Shown here: in pieces, positions 57,354-64,000 of the stretch | Layout: every line of letters starts with the position of its first letter | Position numbering within the stretch: the first letter of the stretch is position 1 | DNA from: Brachionus manjavacas | Taxonomy: Eukaryota > Rotifera > Eurotatoria > Ploima > Brachionidae | Assembly (NCBI GenBank): GCA_019054805.1 | Contig: JAHQIY010000043.1 | Span: 124,001-188,000, forward strand | Reading direction: 5' to 3' | DNA: 64,000 bases | Program-made: the position numbers and the translations under genes | Notes under the pieces: model-generated | The model's input: the letters and a program-made list of their open reading frames with translations, nothing else | Database searches by the model: none | What the model was told of the DNA's origin: nothing

Positions 57354-57824
57354 TTACTTGTTTTCGTTCAAGTAATCTAACACCACCTCATGGTGTGTCT
57401 TTGTCTTGAACTTATTGAAGACATGCTCAATCACGCCTTCTTCGTTGATCAGGAAGCTAATACGGTGCAGGCCATCGTAAACCTTACCCATAAACTTCTT
57501 CTCGCCCCACACGCCAAACTGGTCGGCAACTGCATGGTCTTCATCAGAAAGAAGCGTGAAGTTAAGTTCGTCGCGTTCAATAAACTTTCCTAAGCGTTTT
57601 ACAGGGTCGATGCTAACACCTAAAACCACAACGTTGTGAGCGTCAAGCTCAGCTTTAACATCGCGTAGGCCTTGTGCTTGAACAGTACATCCCGGAGTCA
57701 TGGCTTTAGGGTAAAAGTAAAACAGTACTTTTTTACCTTTGAAATCACCGAGAGAGACAGTTTCGCCATTTTGGTCAAGTAAAGAGAAGACAGGCGCTGG
57801 TGCACCGGCTGTGAGCGTGTTCAT
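57354..57824 (-). CDS. bcp: Thioredoxin-dependent thiol peroxidase Bcp
   Basis: 156 residues. Peroxiredoxin fold with the peroxidatic Cys46 in PKAMTPGCTVQ and the conserved GVSIDPVKRLGKFI block. The resolving Cys five residues later in E. coli Bcp is replaced by Gln51 and no other Cys exists, so this is a 1-Cys form. It reduces hydroperoxides using thioredoxin. It follows gcvR by 12 bases on the same strand, as in many gamma-proteobacteria. Confidence 0.95.
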   Translation of the reverse strand: MNTLTAGAPAPVFSLLDQNGETVSLGDFKGKKVLFYFYPKAMTPGCTVQAQGLRDVKAELDAHNVVVLGVSIDPVKRLGKFIERDELNFTLLSDEDHAVADQFGVWGEKKFMGKVYDGLHRISFLINEEGVIEHVFNKFKTKTHHEVVLDYLNENK

Positions 57825-57836
57825 TGAGATTCCTTT

Positions 57837-58379
57837 TTATTGGCTGTTTTTTAAGAAATTTAGTGAGCCTTGTACGCTTAGCTTTTTACAAAGAGTATCA
57901 AAATCCTCTTGCAGTTGCATAAGATTGCAACCGGAGTCTACTGAAGCAGTAATCGCGATATGAAATTGGTCGTTATCTGAGCCGATCTTTTCTTTATCAA
58001 TGGTTTGCGCACTGAGTGACGAAAGCCCAATGTTCTTCTCAGCGAAAAAATTGGTGAACTTTTCAGTCAGCCCCGGTCTGTCATCTGATTCGACAAACAC
58101 TTCTAAGGTGTAGGTATTATCAAGATGAGCGTGAGTAGAAGTACGCTTCATGATGGTGATCAGATCATGCTCTTGACCAAGAAGTGGCAAAGTGGTTTCA
58201 ACGCGAGTCACTGCCGCGTTGTTGCCCGTGAGTAACATGATTAGGGTAAATTCATTGCCAAATAGGGCGATACGACTGTCAACAATATTGCATCCAGACT
58301 GAGTGACCAGGTGTACAACTTGATTGCATACGCCTGGGCGATCTGTTCCTACCGCAGTAATCACCAGATGTTGAGTCAT
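57837..58379 (-). CDS. gcvR: Glycine cleavage system repressor GcvR
   Basis: 180 residues from the ATG at 58379 (MTQHLVITAVGTDRPGVCNQ), with AAGG a few bases upstream; an in-frame extension to 58427 is unlikely. Two ACT domains are visible (VITAVGTDRPGVCNQVVHLV; LEVFVESDDRPGLTEKFTNFFAEKNIGL). GcvR binds GcvA and blocks activation of gcvTHP unless glycine is present. Divergent from dapA and followed by bcp. Confidence 0.93.
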   Translation of the reverse strand: MTQHLVITAVGTDRPGVCNQVVHLVTQSGCNIVDSRIALFGNEFTLIMLLTGNNAAVTRVETTLPLLGQEHDLITIMKRTSTHAHLDNTYTLEVFVESDDRPGLTEKFTNFFAEKNIGLSSLSAQTIDKEKIGSDNDQFHIAITASVDSGCNLMQLQEDFDTLCKKLSVQGSLNFLKNSQ

Positions 58380-58678
58380 AAGGTCACTTCTATCAAAATT
58401 AGGTTTATTAATGAGATAGCTTAGCACAGTTGTCTGCGAGAAAAATGGCCTCTGTGCGCTTTTCTATCTAGCTTTGAACGTATTTTAGTCTAACTCGTCG
58501 CACTCGGTTAATTCCTAACTTGATACTGACACGGGCTGAAATGAAAGGAGTAAGTTGCCAAAGTTCTAACATCTGATAAATATTCATTCATTTAGGTGAT
58601 TTAAGCGGCTTTAAGTGCTTGTCTTCATCAATCGCCTTACAGTACCATGCGATTAGTATCTAAATTAGGGAGAAAGAC

Positions 58679-59557
58679 ATGTTTTCAGGAAGTATAGTAG
58701 CGTTAATTACACCGTTTAATCAGGATGGCGAAGTAGACTACGTGAGCCTGAAGAAACTGGTGGAGTATCATGTAGCAGCGGGCAGTGATGGCATTGTTGC
58801 AGTGGGTACCACTGGTGAATCGGCGACGCTGACGATTGAAGAGCATGTCAAGGTGGTAATGAAGACCGTTGAGTTTGCAGAGGGTCGTATTCCTGTTATT
58901 GCAGGAACAGGAGCAAATGCAACTCATGAATCGGTGACGTTCAGCCGCCTATTAAACAACTCTGGTATCGCAGGTTGTTTGAGCGTGACTCCTTACTACA
59001 ACAAACCGACTCAAGAAGGTTTGTTCCAACATTACAAAGCGATCGCAGAAGAGAGCGATGTACCACAAATTTTGTACAACGTACCGGGCCGAACTGCGGT
59101 AGACTTACTGCCAGAAACAGTAGCTCGCCTTGCAGAGATTGATAGCATTGTTGCACTTAAAGATGCGACGGGTGATTTAAGCAGAATTGCAATTCATCGT
59201 GAACTTTGTGGCGAAGATTTTATCTTACTAAGTGGCGATGATTCTTCAGGTCTAGATTTTGTTAAGCAAGGTGGTAATGGTGTTATTTCTGTTACCAACA
59301 ATATTGCCGCTGAAGATATGGCGAAAATGTTCAGACTTGCGAGCGAAGGTAAGTACGAAGAAGCGGAAATTATCAATCAGCGTTTGATGCCTCTGCATAA
59401 AAATCTGTTCGTTGAATCAAGCCCAATCCCAGTGAAATGGGCTGCGCACAAACTAGGCCTAATTGATCACGGTGGTCTGCGTTTACCACTGACAGAGCTA
59501 TCTGAAAATGCTCGTCCAATTGTGGCTCAAGCAATGACGGAAGCTTGCATTTACTAA
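58679..59557 (+). CDS. dapA: 4-hydroxy-tetrahydrodipicolinate synthase
   Basis: 292 residues. The motifs [25 protein letters not shown] (catalytic Tyr), the Schiff-base Lys in [10 protein letters not shown] and [11 protein letters not shown] are all present. It condenses pyruvate with aspartate semialdehyde, the first step of lysine and diaminopimelate synthesis. bamC follows after 58 bases, as in E. coli. Confidence 0.97.
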   Translation: MFSGSIVALITPFNQDGEVDYVSLKKLVEYHVAAGSDGIVAVGTTGESATLTIEEHVKVVMKTVEFAEGRIPVIAGTGANATHESVTFSRLLNNSGIAGCLSVTPYYNKPTQEGLFQHYKAIAEESDVPQILYNVPGRTAVDLLPETVARLAEIDSIVALKDATGDLSRIAIHRELCGEDFILLSGDDSSGLDFVKQGGNGVISVTNNIAAEDMAKMFRLASEGKYEEAEIINQRLMPLHKNLFVESSPIPVKWAAHKLGLIDHGGLRLPLTELSENARPIVAQAMTEACIY

Positions 59558-59615
59558 ATTTAAAGATGGATTGCCGGAGTGAAACCACTCCGGCATGTAC
59601 GTATCAGGAGTTTCA

Positions 59616-60641
59616 ATGAAATTGTCTCACCAGCTAGTCGTCAGTTCACTAGCTGTTTTTGTTTTAAGTGCTTGCTCAGGCAGTGCAGCACAGCGTCGTC
59701 AGGCGAAGGATGACTTCGAATATTTGAATACGCCACCTTTAAAAGAGTGGCAGCTAGCCGAGGGCGCGACGCCTCAGTTCTACACCAACTATGATATCCC
59801 ACAGGGAAACTTTACTGGTGGAGTTGGCAGCGAGGTGGATATTCGTTCCCCTCAGCAAATTCTAGATCTTATACCTGGCGCGCGTGCTGAACGCAAACAA
59901 GGTGAAACAACGCTTTGGTTACTTCGTGAAGATGAACTGAATAAAGTTTGGCAAACTGCATTGAAGATGCTTCAAGAGCAGGGAATTACGATTCGTGAAC
60001 AGACAGACACACGCCTAGAAACGGATTGGGTGACATGGACGGGAGAAGACGAAGAGGTTGAAATCGGTTCACGTTATGCCATCGAACGTATCTTGGTTGG
60101 TGGTCGTCATGGTTTCAAGATTTCCCTGATCGATTGGCGTGAAGGTGGTAAACAGGTACCTGTTACCGCGACTAACAAAGAGCGTTATAACGCGTTGATG
60201 ACGAACTTAGTGACTGCACGCTATGACCAAGACCTTCGTGAAGAAGCGGCGCGTAAAGCTCAAGAGTTAGTGAAGCAGATCCCTATTTCTATGGGCTCTG
60301 ACCGCAGTGGCTTCCCAGTTATTATTGCACGTACACCATACAATGTACTTTGGCTACGTCTGCCAACGCTACTTCCTGAAATGGGCTTTACTATCGAAGA
60401 GCGTAATCAGTCTCAAGGTACAGTGAAAGCCAAGTATGCGGCACCAGACGACGAGTTCTGGACTAAAATTGGCGTTAAACCAATTGGACTTGAGTCGGGA
60501 ACTTATACTTTCCTACTTGGTGACCTTGGTAACCGTACTTCAATTAACGTTACTGACTCAGCGGGTAAACCGGTAGAAGAAGCGTTACTAGAAGATATGG
60601 TCCCTGTTATTGCGGCAGTTGCTGAACAAACAGAACAGTAA
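59616..60641 (+). CDS. bamC: Outer-membrane assembly lipoprotein BamC
   Basis: 341 residues from the ATG at 59616, five bases after CAGGAG. Lipobox LSAC (Cys19). An unstructured N-terminal stretch (DFEYLNTPPLKEWQLAEGATPQFY, the BamD-binding lasso) is followed by two helix-grip domains. BamC is an accessory part of the BAM complex that inserts outer-membrane barrels. Co-transcribed with dapA; a strong terminator lies just before the IS element. Confidence 0.95.
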   Translation: MKLSHQLVVSSLAVFVLSACSGSAAQRRQAKDDFEYLNTPPLKEWQLAEGATPQFYTNYDIPQGNFTGGVGSEVDIRSPQQILDLIPGARAERKQGETTLWLLREDELNKVWQTALKMLQEQGITIREQTDTRLETDWVTWTGEDEEVEIGSRYAIERILVGGRHGFKISLIDWREGGKQVPVTATNKERYNALMTNLVTARYDQDLREEAARKAQELVKQIPISMGSDRSGFPVIIARTPYNVLWLRLPTLLPEMGFTIEERNQSQGTVKAKYAAPDDEFWTKIGVKPIGLESGTYTFLLGDLGNRTSINVTDSAGKPVEEALLEDMVPVIAAVAEQTEQ

Positions 60642-60661
60642 AGCGCTGATAGAACCCACAA

Positions 60662-60692
60662 AAAAAAGCTGACACGATGTCAGCTTTTTTTA
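60662..60692 (+). terminator. Terminator after bamC
   Basis: Stem AAAAAAGCTGACA/TGTCAGCTTTTTT with a CGA loop. It ends 9 bases before the IS, whose insertion left it intact. Confidence 0.93.
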
Positions 60693-60754
60693 TACCTATT
60701 CTGTCCCGTCCTAAATAAGGTTGACACTGTCCAAGTTAGAAAATGGAGAGTGTT

Positions 60755-61147
60755 ATGAAATCAACAACTAGACGCACACAGCGTGATTATTCTCTCGCCT
60801 TTAAACTCAATGTAGTTGACCAGGTAGAAAGAGGAGAGCTTACCTATAAACAAGCTCAAGACAAGTATGGGATCCAAGGCTGTTCTACAGTATTAATGTG
60901 GCTCCGAAAACATGGTCGACTCGATTGGTCAGGAGGCACTCCTAGATTCTTGAAAAAAGGACTACCTATGTCTGAGTTCAACTCACCACAAACACCAGAG
61001 CAACGTATCAAAGAGCTAGAAAAGCAGCTCGAAGATGTACAGCTCAAAGCTGATTTTTTTGAGGCCGTAGTGCACGTAATGGAACGTGACCACGGAGTGA
61101 AAGTGACAAAAAAGCACAAAGAAGTGTTATCCAAGAGAAAATCATAA
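60755..61147 (+). CDS. IS3-family transposase OrfA
   Basis: 130 residues from the ATG at 60755 (GGAGAG upstream). It has the helix-turn-helix of IS3 OrfA (DYSLAFKLNVVDQVERGELTYKQAQDKYGIQGCSTVLMWLRKHG) and a C-terminal leucine-zipper-like coil (EQRIKELEKQLEDVQLKADFFEAVVHVM). OrfA binds the ends of the element and regulates transposition. The slip site AAAAAAG at 61108-61114, near its 3' end, allows -1 shifting into OrfB. Confidence 0.9.
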   Translation: MKSTTRRTQRDYSLAFKLNVVDQVERGELTYKQAQDKYGIQGCSTVLMWLRKHGRLDWSGGTPRFLKKGLPMSEFNSPQTPEQRIKELEKQLEDVQLKADFFEAVVHVMERDHGVKVTKKHKEVLSKRKS

Positions 61148-61960
61148 CAGGCCTAACCGTTACGAAGTTTTGCCAGCTAGTACGTATCTCTCGTCAAGCT
61201 TATTACAAGCAATGTCAGGTAGAACGTTACAGAATTCATCATGAGACAAAGGTCGTTCAATTTGTCCATGACAATCAGAATGAAACAACCACGTATTGGT
61301 ACCAGAAAACTGAAGTTCTTAGCTGGCATGCAAGGTATTGAGATAGGTAGAGACAGACTCTTTGAGCTTCTTAGAAAGCATCGTTTGCTGGTGAGTACAC
61401 GTAGAGCTTACCATCGAACGACGAATAGTCGTCACCGATTCTTCTGCCATCCAAACAAGATAAAAGATGGCGTAGTACCAAGTAAGACTGAGCAACTCTG
61501 GGTAGCTGACATCACCTACTTACCAACTCAACAAGGGGAGAGTTATGTGAGCTTAGTGACGGATGCGTTCTCACGAAAGATCGTTGGCTACAGTGTGGAC
61601 GACAATATGAGAACACCATTAATTAAGCGCGCATTTTTATCAGCGCTTAGGGAGCGGAAAACAAGGGAGAGCTTAATACATCATTCAGACAGAGGCTCAC
61701 AATACTGCTCGAAAGAGTATCAAGAGCTCCACAAGAAGCATGGCATAAGTTGCTCGATGACGGATGGGTATGACTGCTATCAAAATGCCTTAGCTGAACG
61801 AGTCAATGGAATCCTGAAAATGGAGTTCTTACTGAGAAAACCAAGAGATCTGAAAGAAGCTAGAGTGATGGTGGCGGAGTCAGTAGAAATTTATAATCAA
61901 CAGAGGCCGCACACAGCTCTAAACTACAAAACGCCCGATGAGGTACATCGAGCGTTTTAA
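61108..61960 (+). pseudogene. IS3-family transposase OrfB, frameshifted
   Basis: OrfB begins in the -1 frame relative to OrfA (ITGLTVTKFCQLVRISRQAYYKQ) but that frame closes near 61330. The rest (PRIGTRKLKFLAG, then the DDE catalytic core with WVADITYLPT, HHSDRGSQY and ALAERVNGILKMEF) is in another frame. The switch lies at 61283-61285, where one A of GAAAC looks extra. All three catalytic acidic residues are present, so the gene is disabled only by this frameshift, unless it is a sequencing error or a second programmed shift. Confidence 0.75.
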
Positions 61961-62017
61961 CTAAAAGTGTCAACCCATATCAGGACGGGTCATTCACCAC
62001 AAGGTGGAGAAGATGAA

Positions 62018-63343
62018 TTACAGCACCATAGCGGCAATCCAGCCAAATACGATCAGTGGAATATTGTAGTGGATAAAGGTCGGTACGACCGTTTCCCAAA
62101 TGTGTTCGTGTTGGCCATCAGCGTTTAGACCTGACGTTGGGCCTAACGTTGAGTCTGACGCTGGAGAGCCTGCATCACCAAGCGCTGCTGCTGTACCGAC
62201 TAATGCGATGGTTGCCATTGGCGAGAAACCAAACGCTGCCGCTAGAGGCACATAGATGGTTGCAAGGATTGGAATCGTCGAAAATGAAGAGCCAATCCCC
62301 ATAGTCACCAGTAGACCAACGACTAGCATTAACAGAGCCGCTAACGGTTTGTTGTCACCAATGCTTGTTGATAGCGCTTCAACTAGCGACTCAACGCCAC
62401 CGGTTTGCTTCATTACTGCGGCAAAACCTGCAGCTGCGATCATAATGAAGCCAATCATCGCCATCATGTGGACACCTTTAGTGAAGACGTCGTGCGTCTC
62501 TTTCCACGCAATCACGCCACCAAAAGTAAATACCATAAAGCCAGCTAAGCCACCGATGATCATCGAGCCAGTAGAAAGCTGTACGCTCAATGCTACTATG
62601 ATGCCCGCTGCAGCAACAAGAATGTTTTTCTTGTTGATTGATTTCGGGTTTTCTTCTACATGAGTCAGTTCAGTTTCTTGGTACTGACGAGGTTTACGGT
62701 AGCTAAAGAAAATCGCTGTAAGCAGGCCAAAAATCATCCCAGCCGCCGGGAGTAGCATCGCGACTGGTACTTGGCTAGCCACTACGTTGTCTAGGCCGTT
62801 CTCGTGTAGGTTCTTAAGTAGAATGTTGTTGAGGAAAATACCACCGAAGCCAATTGGCAGAACCATATAAGGTGTCACCAAACCAAAGGTGAGCACGCAC
62901 GCAATCATGCGTCGGTCTAACTTGAGCTTGGCAAAAACGCCCAACAGTGGCGGGATAAGAATCGGGATAAAAGCAATATGGACAGGAATAACGTTTTGCG
63001 ACGACATAGTGACAAGCACTAAAGCGATCAGTACTGCGTATTTTAGACCAGTTGAAGCCGACGCATTCTCTTTGCCGTGGATACGTTTGATAACGCTATT
63101 TGCTAAAAGGTCGGTAATTCCAGAGCGAGAGATAGCAACAGCGAAAGTTCCAAGCATAGCGTAGCTAAGTGCGATGGTAGCACCGCCTCCAAGTCCGCTT
63201 TCGAAGGCAGCAACCGCTTGATTAAGTTCCATGCCAGAAACCAAACCACCTACAATGGCGCTAAATGTCAGTGCAACGACGACATTAACGCGCATCAGTG
63301 CTAAGGCAAGCATGACACATACAGAAATGACAACAGGGTTCAT
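62018..63343 (-). CDS. Na+/H+ antiporter family protein (NhaC-like)
   Basis: 441 residues with about 11-12 hydrophobic helices. It starts [37 protein letters not shown] and has the conserved [25 protein letters not shown] block near the C-terminus, as in the Na+/H+ antiporter family related to NhaC. It would exchange sodium for protons across the inner membrane, in keeping with a marine Vibrio. It lies 26 bases after rnt on the same strand. The IS inserted 25 bases beyond its stop. Confidence 0.85.
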   Translation of the reverse strand: MNPVVISVCVMLALALMRVNVVVALTFSAIVGGLVSGMELNQAVAAFESGLGGGATIALSYAMLGTFAVAISRSGITDLLANSVIKRIHGKENASASTGLKYAVLIALVLVTMSSQNVIPVHIAFIPILIPPLLGVFAKLKLDRRMIACVLTFGLVTPYMVLPIGFGGIFLNNILLKNLHENGLDNVVASQVPVAMLLPAAGMIFGLLTAIFFSYRKPRQYQETELTHVEENPKSINKKNILVAAAGIIVALSVQLSTGSMIIGGLAGFMVFTFGGVIAWKETHDVFTKGVHMMAMIGFIMIAAAGFAAVMKQTGGVESLVEALSTSIGDNKPLAALLMLVVGLLVTMGIGSSFSTIPILATIYVPLAAAFGFSPMATIALVGTAAALGDAGSPASDSTLGPTSGLNADGQHEHIWETVVPTFIHYNIPLIVFGWIAAMVL

Positions 63344-63369
63344 AATTTACTCGTGTGTTGTGTTTACAT

Positions 63370-64000
63370 TTATTCTTTTATTTCTTCTTCGGTTGCATCA
63401 ATCAACGGCCAACCACCGAGGGCTTTCCATTTGTTGACGATACCGCAGAAGAGCTCTGCTGTTTTTTGGGTATCGTATAGAGCAGAGTGGGCTTCTTTAT
63501 TGTCAAACTCCATCCCAGCGGTCTTACATGCTTTAGCCAGTACTGTTTGACCATAAGCCAAACCACTTAACGTTGCAGTATCAAACGTTGCGAAGGGATG
63601 AAAAGGGACGCGTTTAAGTTTGCTACGCTCGCTCGCTTCCATCACGAAGCTGTGATCGAAATTTGCATTATGAGCGACCATGATTGCACGGCTACAATCT
63701 GCGGCTTTTTGCTCTTTGCGTACCAACTTATAAATTTCTTTTAGGGCTTCAGATTCTGTCACTGCACCACGTAGTGGGCTAAATGGGTCACGAATACCGT
63801 TAAATTCAAGGGCTTCTTTTTCTAAGTTAGCGCCTTCAAATGGTTCGACATGAAAGTGAATGGTTGAGGCAGGGACAAGATCGCCGTTTTCGTCCATCTT
63901 TAAGGTAACGGCACAGATTTCGAGTAGCGCATCGGTCTTTGCGTTGAACCCGGCAGTTTCTACGTCAATAACGACTGGAAAATAGCCGCGAAATCGTTTT
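63370..64000 (-). CDS. rnt: Ribonuclease T (5' end beyond the window)
   Basis: The frame is open to the right edge, so about 209 C-terminal residues are seen and only the first dozen or so residues are missing. DEDD exonuclease motifs are visible: [19 protein letters not shown] near the edge, [12 protein letters not shown], and [16 protein letters not shown]. RNase T trims the 3' ends of tRNAs and other stable RNAs. Probably co-transcribed with the antiporter gene. Confidence 0.95.
   Translation of the reverse strand, partial: KRFRGYFPVVIDVETAGFNAKTDALLEICAVTLKMDENGDLVPASTIHFHVEPFEGANLEKEALEFNGIRDPFSPLRGAVTESEALKEIYKLVRKEQKAADCSRAIMVAHNANFDHSFVMEASERSKLKRVPFHPFATFDTATLSGLAYGQTVLAKACKTAGMEFDNKEAHSALYDTQKTAELFCGIVNKWKALGGWPLIDATEEEIKE

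Larger units (their letters stand above)
60702..61992 (+). mobile_element. IS3-family insertion sequence
   Basis: A 1291-bp element with imperfect terminal inverted repeats: TGTCCCGTCCT at the left and TGACCCGTCCT at the right, both continuing into GGTTGACACT. A 3-bp direct repeat, TTC, flanks it (60699-60701 and 61993-61995). Two overlapping transposase frames and an A_AAA_AAG slip site are typical of IS3. It lies between the bamC terminator and the antiporter gene and interrupts no visible gene. Confidence 0.92.

Noticed and set aside
62018..63343. Antiporter gene as IS cargo
   Set aside because: The IS ends at 61992 with its inverted repeat and target duplication; the antiporter gene lies outside and follows rnt on the opposite strand to the transposase.

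Overview
The window is chromosomal DNA of a Vibrio or a very close relative. The evidence is the flgTOPNMA-cheVR-flgBCDEFGHIJKL-flagellin locus in Vibrio order, sigma-54 and sigma-28 flagellar promoters, and Vibrio-type neighbourhoods such as lolB-ispE-prs-pth-ychF divergent from hemA-prfA-prmC-sirB2-sirB1-kdsA. I cannot name the species. An assembly gap of N bases lies at 24398-25135.

Layout. 1-3.6 kb is an AT-rich accessory stretch: a broken minus-strand gene, a periplasmic binding-protein-like gene, an outer-membrane barrel gene, and an EAL phosphodiesterase gene paired with a small exported protein. It ends at a tRNA-Arg(CCT) gene, with integrase-arm-like repeats next to the tRNA 3' end. 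3.8-24.2 kb is the polar flagellar locus: H-ring genes flgT/flgO/flgP, the chaperone/anti-sigma pair flgN/flgM, flgA, cheV-cheR, rod/hook/ring genes flgB-flgJ, junction proteins flgK-flgL, and two flagellins. Sigma-54-type promoters precede flgB, flgF, flgK and the first flagellin, with weaker candidates for flgO and flgT. Sigma-28-type promoters precede flgMN, the second flagellin and a chemoreceptor gene at 55.4 kb. 24.3-26.7 kb is a tandem tRNA operon (5 Gln, 5 Leu, 2 Met and a decayed Gln copy) that runs into the gap.

26.9-42.7 kb is housekeeping DNA: tRNA/ribosome maintenance (pth, ychF, prfA, prmC, ybaK), PRPP and isoprenoid synthesis (prs, ispE), lipoprotein sorting (lolB), haem entry (hemA), KDO synthesis (kdsA), a 5'-nucleotidase (nutA) and a uracil permease (uraA). 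42.8-50.7 kb is a complete nosRZDFYL operon for nitrous oxide reduction with an FNR-like box upstream, but no nitrite or nitric oxide reductase genes are in view. 50.8-60.7 kb carries bepA-arsC-wrbA-DUF2069, a TusA-like gene with perM, the chemoreceptor, bcp-gcvR and dapA-bamC. An IS3-family element with a 3-bp target duplication and a frameshifted transposase sits at 60.7-62.0 kb, followed by an Na+/H+ antiporter gene and the 3' part of rnt, which runs off the right edge.

I found no convincing new multi-gene system. The less explained structure is in the non-coding DNA. An 8-bp tandem array abuts the flgK sigma-54 promoter. A related repeat mosaic lies between ybaK and uraA and reaches the uraA stop codon. 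Paired Zur-box-like palindromes and a PurR-like operator precede nutA. A pseudo-tRNA lies inside the tRNA array. Candidate sigma-54 promoters for flgT and flgO face each other.
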